The translations under genes and the position numbers were made by a program. A stretch of 5,798 nt of DNA, taken from assembly GCA_958449275.1 (NCBI GenBank), contig CAUDHE010000120.1, positions 1-5,798 on the forward strand, in the 5' to 3' direction. A model generated the notes under the pieces. It was not told the origin of the DNA, did not search any database, and saw nothing but the letters and a program-made list of their open reading frames with translations. This DNA comes from an uncultured Alistipes sp. (GTDB lineage: Bacteria; Bacteroidota; Bacteroidia; Bacteroidales; Rikenellaceae). This document shows, one piece after another, positions 1 through 4,936 of this stretch (the first letter of the stretch is position 1; the number at the start of each line of letters is the position of its first letter).

Positions 1-448
1 TTGGTTCAGCATGTTCGTGGAGAGAAGCGTGGAGGGCCTGCCACTGAACGGCGAGAAGACTCCGATGGTAGAAGCCATGCAAAGGGTATGGACGGGGCGC
101 GAACCCGAGCGGACGGCTCCCGTCGTGACGGGCGTCACGATAGACGGCCGCCGCCCCGAGGATAGTCCCCAAACGGCTGCGGGGAGCATATTCACGGCCG
201 AGGTCACGGCATCGGATCGCGACGGCGACGAACTGACCTACATATGGGAGATACTTCGCGAAGCGACCGTGCTGGGATTCGGAGGTTCGTTCGAACCGCG
301 TCCCGAGCGTTACGGCGAGGTAATTACGACCGACTCCCCCACGGCGAAACTCAGAATAGACGAGGCGGGCGAATATCGCGTTTACGTCTATGTGTCGGAC
401 GGTACGGGATTCGTATCAACAGCCAATTCGCCGTTGCTGGTGAAGTAA
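1..448 (+). CDS. C-terminal fragment of a secreted, probably carbohydrate-active protein with a PKD/cadherin-like terminal domain
   Basis: The reading frame is open to the left edge (codons from base 2) and ends at TAA 446-448, so only the last 148 codons or so are present and the Met at base 11 is not a convincing start. The visible part begins with a Trp-Phe-Ser segment and a Gly-Leu-Pro-Leu-Asn-Gly-Glu stretch, then a helix-like segment ending near Trp-Thr-Gly. A beta-rich module of about 110 residues follows. It contains an Asp-Arg-Asp-Gly-Asp motif (about bases 215-229) before a Leu-Thr-Tyr-x-Trp-Glu strand, and ends in Val-Tyr-Val-Tyr-Val-Ser-Asp-Gly. This matches the PKD-like or cadherin-like C-terminal module that I recall from large secreted glycoside-hydrolase-like proteins of Bacteroidales, where it probably serves in binding or as a spacer. 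The catalytic part would lie outside the window, so the enzyme class is not established. It is convergent with the minus-strand genes and shares a terminator with them. Confidence 0.75.
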   Translation, partial: WFSMFVERSVEGLPLNGEKTPMVEAMQRVWTGREPERTAPVVTGVTIDGRRPEDSPQTAAGSIFTAEVTASDRDGDELTYIWEILREATVLGFGGSFEPRPERYGEVITTDSPTAKLRIDEAGEYRVYVYVSDGTGFVSTANSPLLVK

Positions 449-452
449 AATG

Positions 453-492
453 AAAAGCGGCGGCATCTCGAAAAGATGCCGCCACTTTTTTT
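453..492. terminator. Bidirectional intrinsic terminator between convergent genes
   Basis: A perfect 10-bp stem, GGCGGCATCT (459-468) with AGATGCCGCC (474-483), encloses a 5-base loop. On the plus strand a run of seven T follows (486-492). On the minus strand the complement of AAAA at 453-456 gives a T-rich tail, and AAAAG can also pair with CTTTT to extend the stem beyond one mismatch. It lies 4 bases after the plus-strand stop and 9 bases after the end of the minus-strand membrane protein gene, so it can end transcription from both sides. Confidence 0.9.
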
Positions 493-501
493 CGTTTTCG
501 A

Positions 502-1014
502 CTATTTTTTCAGCACAAAGCGGATAACCGCATAGCCGCCGACGATCTGAAGCAGCATTCCCGAGATACCGAGACGGAAATCCTGAACAGCGGCGAGAAA
601 ACTTCCCGTAATCATCCATTCGCACAGCGTACCGAGCGTCTGATAGAACAGAACCACGCCGCACAGCAACGGCAGCGAGATCCTGCGAAAACGCGATACG
701 GCATATCCCGCCGTAAGAGCCAAAAGCGCTGACTTGACAAGCACCGGAGCCAGCACGGCCGCAGCAGGCATGCCGAAAAGCAGATGATTGGCTATCGGAG
801 AAGCAAGGGCAGTCAAAAGCCCGACTTTCCAACCGTACTTGCAGGCGCCTACCAGAGTGAAGAAATAGATCGGCAGCAATATCATGCCTCCGCGCGGTAC
901 GAGGTGGCACAATTGCGGCAGAGCGATATTGCCCAAGACGAACAACGCCGCGACGAGGTAGGTTTTAGCTTCGTCGTAGTTCAACGAATAGAGTTTGATG
1001 TTTGCAGTTTGCAT
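502..1014 (-). CDS. ECF transporter S component-like membrane protein
   Basis: A 170-residue, strongly hydrophobic protein with about six membrane segments (roughly residues 18-36, 42-60, 62-80, 84-106, 112-133 and 145-166). The size and topology fit the substrate-binding S component of energy-coupling-factor vitamin and metal importers. The Gly-Trp-Lys-Val-Gly-Leu-Leu-Thr-Ala and Leu-Phe-Gly-Met-Pro stretches between helices resemble the S-component set annotated in Bacteroidales. In that family the S subunit binds the solute and docks onto a shared EcfT/EcfA module; neither subunit is encoded in the window, so any energising module must lie elsewhere. The substrate cannot be told from sequence. 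The gene begins 9 bases after the superoxide dismutase stop codon and is probably cotranscribed with it. It ends in TAG just before the bidirectional terminator. No Shine-Dalgarno sequence is visible, as is usual in this phylum. Confidence 0.75.
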   Translation of the reverse strand: MQTANIKLYSLNYDEAKTYLVAALFVLGNIALPQLCHLVPRGGMILLPIYFFTLVGACKYGWKVGLLTALASPIANHLLFGMPAAAVLAPVLVKSALLALTAGYAVSRFRRISLPLLCGVVLFYQTLGTLCEWMITGSFLAAVQDFRLGISGMLLQIVGGYAVIRFVLKK

Positions 1015-1023
1015 GATTTTAAG

Positions 1024-1698
1024 TTATTGGTTTATGTTATCGTAACGTTTTTCCACCGCGTTCCAATCGACTATGCGCCACAAGGCGTTCAGATGATCGG
1101 CCCGTCGGTTGTTATAGTCCAAATAGTAGGCGTGCTCCCATACGTCGAATCCCAGCAGAGGCGTAAGACCGCGTGCGACGGGATTGCCGCCGTTAGGTTC
1201 TTTCACGATCGTCAGATCGCCGTTTTTGTCGGCGGCGAGCCAAACCCATCCCGATCCGAACAACGACGTGCCCGCATCGACGAAATCGGTCTTGAAACTG
1301 TCGAACGACCCCCATGCGGCATCGATTGCCTTGCCGAGGTCGCCCTGCGGCCGACCGCCCCCGTCGGGCGAGAACTGCGTGAAATAGAGATTATGGTTGA
1401 GCGTCTGCCCCGCATTGTTGAAAACCGCACCGTCGGACGAAGCCACGATCTCCTCCAACGAGCGATTCGCGAAATCGGTACCCTCGATCAGGCCATTAAG
1501 CGCAGTAACATAGCCGAGAAGGTGCTTTCCGTGGTGCAAGCCGATGGTTTCGGCACCGATAATCGGCTCCAAAGCGTTTTCGGCATAAGGCAATTCCATA
1601 AGTTCGAAACGCCCGTCGACGGGCATGGTCTGCGCCTCGGCCGCGATAGTGAAAAACAGCGTCGACATAATCAAAAGCATTCTTTTCATGACAAACAT
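1024..1698 (-). CDS. Exported Fe-type (or cambialistic) superoxide dismutase
   Basis: Converts superoxide to O2 and H2O2. The 224 residues include an N-terminal signal peptide (about 1-23, hydrophobic core LLIMSTLFFTIAA, cleavage likely after AEA or AEAQ), followed by a complete Fe/Mn-SOD of about 200 residues. Metal ligands by alignment with E. coli SodB are His55 (LHHGKH), His102 (NH after Gln98), Asp185 and His189 (DVWEHAYY). The active-site gate residues His59 and Tyr63 are kept. Gln98, in the Asn-Asn-Ala-Gly-Gln context, sits where iron enzymes carry their second-shell Gln; the Mn-type Gln near residue 170 is absent. This favours iron, or the iron/manganese-tolerant type known from Bacteroidales. 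The second Met (codon 4, ending at 1689) is an equally good start and gives a tidier signal peptide. Most homologues of this family are cytoplasmic; here the signal peptide predicts the periplasm. The gene is followed after 9 bases by the S-component gene. Confidence 0.93.
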   Translation of the reverse strand: MFVMKRMLLIMSTLFFTIAAEAQTMPVDGRFELMELPYAENALEPIIGAETIGLHHGKHLLGYVTALNGLIEGTDFANRSLEEIVASSDGAVFNNAGQTLNHNLYFTQFSPDGGGRPQGDLGKAIDAAWGSFDSFKTDFVDAGTSLFGSGWVWLAADKNGDLTIVKEPNGGNPVARGLTPLLGFDVWEHAYYLDYNNRRADHLNALWRIVDWNAVEKRYDNINQ

Positions 1699-1716
1699 AT
1701 TTTGGAAGTTAATATC

Positions 1717-1732
1717 GTCGGAATCAACCGAC
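1717..1732 (-). promoter_or_regulatory. Short perfect inverted repeat just upstream of the dismutase start
   Basis: GTCGG (1717-1721) and CCGAC (1728-1732) pair perfectly around a 6-base loop, about 18 bases before the dismutase start on the minus strand. If transcribed, it would be a small hairpin in the leader just upstream of the ribosome landing area; in DNA it could be an operator half-site pair. The function is unknown, and a 5-bp stem can arise by chance. Confidence 0.35.
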
Positions 1733-1743
1733 CGTCAGAGTCG

Positions 1744-1783
1744 TGCGAACCTCACGCCTCCCCGCGGAGGACCGTGACTCGCA
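1744..1783 (-). promoter_or_regulatory. Long imperfect inverted repeat (about 15 paired bases) in the dismutase upstream region
   Basis: Three stacked stem blocks can be read: TGCGA (1744-1748) with TCGCA (1779-1783), TCACG (1752-1756) with CGTGA (1773-1777), and CCTCC (1757-1761) with GGAGG (1766-1770). The loop is four bases. A 2-base bulge (1771-1772) and a 3-by-1 internal loop interrupt the stem. On the minus strand it lies about 45 bases before the dismutase start. It has no following T-run on either strand, so it is not a typical intrinsic terminator. It could be a leader structure, a protein binding site or part of an intergenic repeat. Confidence 0.5.
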
Positions 1784-1847
1784 TTCGCTCATCGCATGCT
1801 CTGCAGTCTGCGCGCCGAGCGGTCGGATTCCTTTTGTGTTCATCTTC

Positions 1848-1855
1848 CAAAAATA
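1848..1855 (-). promoter_or_regulatory. Possible Bacteroidetes -7 promoter element for the dismutase cluster
   Basis: On the minus strand this reads TATTTTTG, a full match to the Bacteroidetes -7 consensus TAnnTTTG. No TTTG (-33 element) is present at the usual distance upstream. If used, it would give a leader of about 140 bases holding both inverted repeats. The same T-run could instead be the tail of the weak terminator next to it. Confidence 0.2.
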
Positions 1856-1877
1856 TTGCCCGAGGGCATAAAGCCCT
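1849..1877 (-). terminator. Weak candidate terminator after the DUF1893 gene
   Basis: Read on the minus strand, AGGGC and GCCCT (1873-1877 and 1863-1867) form a 5-bp stem with a 5-base loop, and five T follow at 1853-1849, about nine bases further on. It begins 12 bases past the DUF1893 stop, the expected place for the end of the four-gene operon. The stem is short and the T-run is distant, so efficiency would be low. Confidence 0.3.
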
Positions 1878-1888
1878 TGTCGTTTCTC

Positions 1889-2353
1889 CTATTTCGCATG
1901 CGGTTTAGGACCGCCGCCGCGAATGAAACCGGCGATGAGCGGCAGGCACTCTTCGGCCGTACGGCACTCGGCGCACAATTTTTCGACGGGGCAGATGTCG
2001 GTGCCCGTGCGGTCGATTATGTGCGGAGCCTCACGGAGATATCGCGGCTCCATGCCGACGGTGCGGAAAAGATCGAGGGCCGCAGAACTTATCACATCGG
2101 CATACAGACCGTCGATGCCGCCCAAAATCATCAATGCTGCCGCACCCTTGCCCACTACCTTGTCGGCGATGAAAGCTCCGCGCAACGACGTCGGCTCCTC
2201 GTGCAGCAATCGAAACAGATCCTTTACTCCGCGTTCGCGGAATACGCGCGGTTCGTGCGGCTCGGCAACACCGAGAATCACGCACGAACAGTTCTCGGCG
2301 TGCAGCAAGTCGACCGCACGTTGCATATCGGACCGTGAAAATATAGTCTTCAT
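1889..2353 (-). CDS. DUF1893 family protein (cytidine deaminase-like fold)
   Basis: A 154-residue soluble protein recognised as DUF1893 (TM1506-like), a family of unknown function whose solved member has a cytidine-deaminase-like fold. The family signature is clear: a Ser-Cys-Val-Ile-Leu strand (residues 23-27), Arg-Gly-Val-Lys-Asp-Leu (41-46), Ala-Asp-Lys-Val-Val-Gly-Lys-Gly-Ala-Ala-Ala-Leu (63-74), the Tyr-Ala-Asp-Val-Ile-Ser segment (84-89) and Asp-Ile-Cys-Pro-Val-Glu (119-124). The tail carries Cys121, Cys127, Cys130 and Cys136 (C-x5-C-x2-C-x5-C), plus Cys22 and Cys24 near the N-terminus, which is many for this size and could bind a metal or an Fe-S cluster. The gene starts 15 bases after the stop of the signal-less reductase-ferredoxin gene, so it is probably the last gene of that operon. 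No signal peptide is present, so it acts in the cytoplasm. Confidence 0.85.
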   Translation of the reverse strand: MKTIFSRSDMQRAVDLLHAENCSCVILGVAEPHEPRVFRERGVKDLFRLLHEEPTSLRGAFIADKVVGKGAAALMILGGIDGLYADVISSAALDLFRTVGMEPRYLREAPHIIDRTGTDICPVEKLCAECRTAEECLPLIAGFIRGGGPKPHAK

Positions 2354-2368
2354 TTTGCTGTATATGCG

Positions 2369-3514
2369 TTAATATCCGAATTTCTCCGCCGCGCCGCGCA
2401 TCGACTCGACGATCTCCACTCCGAACGGGCAGCGAGGCTCGCACAATCGGCACTCCACGCATTCCGATGCGTGGTGCGTCAAAGCGCGGTAGTGTTCGCG
2501 CACAGTTTCGGGTATTTCGCCCTGAGCGACGACGAGATTGCGGAACTTGTTTACCGCAGCTATGTCGATTCCCGCCGAGCACGGAGCGCAATGGCCGCAA
2601 TACATGCAGTGGCCGCGCCACGTGAACTTGTCGAGTCCCGACATCGCCTGCGCATAGTCGCGCTCGGCGGCCGAGGCATCGCACCACCCTATCGCCGCAG
2701 CTATCTCGTCACGGCTCTTGCAACCGATCATCACGGCCGCTACGGCAGGACGCGTGAGCGCATATTCGATGCACTGCACGGGAGTCATGGCACGCCCCAA
2801 CGGCGAATCGTCGCCGAGCATGTCGCCTCCGCCGTAGACCTTCATCACGTCGATGGCCACGCCTTCGCGGGCGCACGATTCATAAAGTCGTTCGCGCTCG
2901 GGGTCGACGTTGTGAAGCGCCGAAGCGTAGCTCTCGTCGGCCCACAGCGAATCGACATTCTCGTCGGGAGGCAGCAGATCGTAACACGGGTTGATCGAGA
3001 ACATCAGCACATCGACGATACCCGTCTCCGCTGCCATGCGGGCCACCACGGGATTATGACTGCTCATACCGATGTGGCGAATACGGCCTTCGGCCTTGAG
3101 ACGCTCGGCGATCTCAATGATCTCGCCGTCGAACACCTCGCGGAAGTCGGCTTCGGAATCGACGTAATGTATCATGCCTATGTCGAGGTAGTCGGTGCGC
3201 AGCTGAGCCAACTGCGACTCGAACGAATCGACGGTTTTGCGCGGATCGCGCGTACGGAGATATTGATCGTTCTCCCATGCGGTGCACAAATGGCCCTGGA
3301 TCACGAACCCGTCGCGACGTCCGTCGAGCGCGGCTCCTATATTCGACCGCAAGTCGGGATTCGAAGAGTAGATATCCATGAAATTGACACCGCGGCTTAT
3401 GGCGAAATCCAAATCGTCTTTCACCTGCTCGGCGGTCTTGTGCATGAATCCCTCGCACCCCAACGCTATGGCGCTCACGCGCAAACCCGTACGTCCCAGT
3501 ATCCTGTACTCCAT
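2369..3514 (-). CDS. Aldo/keto reductase-like protein with C-terminal double [4Fe-4S] ferredoxin domain, cytoplasmic
   Basis: 381 residues. Residues 1-290 or so form an aldo/keto reductase barrel, starting with the typical Arg-x-Leu-Gly-Arg-Thr-Gly-Leu-x-Val-Ser strand. Residues 300-365 form a ferredoxin-like domain with two cysteine sets: C303-x2-C306-x2-C309-x2-C312 and C352-x2-C355-x2-C358-x3-C362, enough for two [4Fe-4S] clusters. There is no signal peptide. Of the classical tetrad, Asp47 and His116 are present, but the Tyr position is Asn52 and the Lys position is His75, by hand alignment with the neighbouring paralogue. Ordinary NADPH-dependent carbonyl reduction by the Tyr/Lys mechanism is therefore doubtful. 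The cofactor loop keeps Gly264-Cys-Lys-Ser-Arg268, like the phosphate-binding loop of the family. The gene follows the exported paralogue by 6 bases and precedes DUF1893 by 15, so it is an internal gene of an operon. The family assignment is firm; substrate and electron partner are unknown. Confidence 0.92.
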   Translation of the reverse strand: MEYRILGRTGLRVSAIALGCEGFMHKTAEQVKDDLDFAISRGVNFMDIYSSNPDLRSNIGAALDGRRDGFVIQGHLCTAWENDQYLRTRDPRKTVDSFESQLAQLRTDYLDIGMIHYVDSEADFREVFDGEIIEIAERLKAEGRIRHIGMSSHNPVVARMAAETGIVDVLMFSINPCYDLLPPDENVDSLWADESYASALHNVDPERERLYESCAREGVAIDVMKVYGGGDMLGDDSPLGRAMTPVQCIEYALTRPAVAAVMIGCKSRDEIAAAIGWCDASAAERDYAQAMSGLDKFTWRGHCMYCGHCAPCSAGIDIAAVNKFRNLVVAQGEIPETVREHYRALTHHASECVECRLCEPRCPFGVEIVESMRGAAEKFGY

Positions 3515-3520
3515 GCCTGC

Positions 3521-4900
3521 CTAAAATTCGCGTTCCTGCTTCAGATCCTCCACGTATTTGTCTATGCGGCGCATCTCGCGCGGAATGTCGATTCGCTGCG
3601 GGCAATGCGGATTGCACTGCTTGCAGCCCACGCAATGACTCGCCTGACGCAGCTTGGGCACCGAACGGTCGTAACCCACCAGAAACGCGCGGCGTGCCTT
3701 GCGGTAATTCTCGTCCTGCGACGAGGCCGATACGTTACCCTCGTTCACGCACTTGTTGTAATGCAGCAGGATGGCGGGTATGTCGAGTCCGTAGGGGCAA
3801 GGCATGCAGTATTTGCAGTCGTTGCAAGGGATGGTAGGATATTGCAGCATCAGCTCGGCCGTGTCGTAGAGGAAACGGTTGTCCTCGTCGGTGAGCGGCA
3901 CCAGAGGCGAATAGGTACGTATGTTGTCCTGCAAATGCTCCATGTAGGTCATACCGCTCAGAATGGTGAGCACGCGCGGCATCGATCCCGAGAATCGGAA
4001 GGCCCACGAAGCGACGCTGCTTTCGGGATCCTGCTGCTTCAGACGTGCCGCGATGTGGTCGGGAACGTTCGACAGCCGACCGCCGAGCAGAGGCTCCATG
4101 ATAATGATCGGAATCTCGCGTTTGTCGAGTTCCTGATAGAGGTATTCGGCATTGACGTTGCGGCCGCGGGCATTGCGCCAATCGGAATAGTTCATCTGTA
4201 TCTGGCAGAAATCCCAGTGCACCGTGTCGTGCAGAGCCAGTATGTGGTCGAATACCTTGGCGTCGCCGTGGAACGACCATCCGAGGTTGCGTATACGCCC
4301 CGCCTTGCGCTCCCCGATCATGAAGTCGAGCATTCCGTTGTCGATGTAGCGTCGGTTGAAATCCTCGATGCTGCCGCCCACCGAGTGCAAAAGGTAATAG
4401 TCGAAATAGTCGGTCTGCAATTCGCGCAACGAACGCTCGTACATGGCTATCGAATTATCGCGCGACCAATTAGAGAAGTTCGACATTTTGGTCGCCAGGA
4501 AATAGGAGTCGCGCGGATGACGACCGAGGGCTATGCCCGTTGCTGTTTCCGACAGTCCCTGCACATAGACGGGCGACGTATCGAAATAATTCACCCCGTG
4601 CGCCAGAGCGTAATCGACCAATTCGTTCACCGCCTCCTGATCGATCTCGTCGCGGCCCTCGGCCCCCTTGCGGATCGGCCAGCGCATGCAGCCGTAGCCG
4701 AGTATCGACACTTTGTCGCCGGTATTGTGGTTGATTCGGAAGGTCATCTTATCGGTCGGGACCTCTCCCGCCCCCGACGATCCCGCCGACGAACCGCCGT
4801 TTTTGCAACCCGCCAAGGCCGTAGTGGTGACTGCCGCTCCCGCACCGAGCCGTTTGATAAACTCGCGGCGATCGATGCCGTTGTCTTTTTTGATCTGCAT
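3521..4900 (-). CDS. Tat-exported lipoprotein-type aldo/keto reductase with C-terminal double [4Fe-4S] ferredoxin domain
   Basis: 459 residues. The N-terminus has a twin-arginine motif (Arg11-Arg12-Glu-Phe-Ile-Lys), a hydrophobic stretch and a lipobox Leu-Ala-Gly-Cys32, followed by a Gly/Ser-rich linker to about residue 46. Tat export folded with its Fe-S clusters, then lipid anchoring, is predicted. The residues after Cys32 (Lys-Asn-Gly-Gly) lack the acidic surface-export signals described for some Bacteroidetes lipoproteins, so a periplasm-facing location is more likely. The reductase barrel spans about 53-345 and keeps the full tetrad Asp107, Tyr112, Lys138 and His172. The ferredoxin part has C359-x2-C362-x2-C365-x2-C368 and C423-x2-C426-x2-C429-x3-C433. 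The loop equivalent to the NADPH-phosphate site reads Ser315-Gly-Met-Thr-Tyr, without the usual basic residue. The gene starts 36 bases after the upstream paralogue, with an A-rich leader and no Shine-Dalgarno sequence. The substrate is unknown. Confidence 0.93.
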   Translation of the reverse strand: MQIKKDNGIDRREFIKRLGAGAAVTTTALAGCKNGGSSAGSSGAGEVPTDKMTFRINHNTGDKVSILGYGCMRWPIRKGAEGRDEIDQEAVNELVDYALAHGVNYFDTSPVYVQGLSETATGIALGRHPRDSYFLATKMSNFSNWSRDNSIAMYERSLRELQTDYFDYYLLHSVGGSIEDFNRRYIDNGMLDFMIGERKAGRIRNLGWSFHGDAKVFDHILALHDTVHWDFCQIQMNYSDWRNARGRNVNAEYLYQELDKREIPIIIMEPLLGGRLSNVPDHIAARLKQQDPESSVASWAFRFSGSMPRVLTILSGMTYMEHLQDNIRTYSPLVPLTDEDNRFLYDTAELMLQYPTIPCNDCKYCMPCPYGLDIPAILLHYNKCVNEGNVSASSQDENYRKARRAFLVGYDRSVPKLRQASHCVGCKQCNPHCPQRIDIPREMRRIDKYVEDLKQEREF

Positions 4901-4936
4901 ATTTCGTTTGTTTTACGTTTAATCTTAAGGTATTGG

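Larger units (their letters stand above)
1699..1888. other. 190-base intergenic region with inverted repeats, upstream of the superoxide dismutase gene
   Basis: This is the largest gap in the window and separates the reductase/DUF1893 operon from the dismutase cluster. It contains a weak hairpin with a T-run on the minus strand near 1849-1877, a long imperfect inverted repeat at 1744-1783 and a small perfect one at 1717-1732. The last bases before the start (1699-1716) are AT-rich. No credible gene was found in it. The GC-rich core (about 1724-1848) is dense in short palindromes and may be an intergenic repeat element; this is my inference and was not tested against a genome. Confidence 0.5.

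Noticed and set aside
11..448. Reading the left-edge gene as a complete 145-residue protein starting at base 11
   Set aside because: The frame continues upstream of the Met to the window edge, there is no signal peptide or ribosome site, and the sequence looks like the internal and C-terminal part of a larger protein.
1692..1699. TATGTTTG on the minus strand, a second match to the TAnnTTTG -7 consensus
   Set aside because: It overlaps the dismutase start codon and lies directly before the second Met, so transcription would begin inside the gene; no -33 element is present.
1724..1843. A 39-codon minus-strand open frame in the spacer, starting just after a TATTTTTG box
   Set aside because: Its translation is rich in Ser, Arg and Glu with no hydrophobic pattern, and it covers the inverted repeat, as expected from non-coding GC-rich DNA. 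GGAAG directly touches the ATG, leaving no spacing for a ribosome site.
784..1908. A 374-codon plus-strand open frame across the membrane protein, dismutase and spacer
   Set aside because: It is antisense to two well-supported genes and crosses the structured spacer; the translation has no family features.
2031..2687. A 218-codon minus-strand frame overlapping the DUF1893 gene and the reductase tail
   Set aside because: It is an Arg-rich out-of-frame shadow of two genes that match known families in their own frames.
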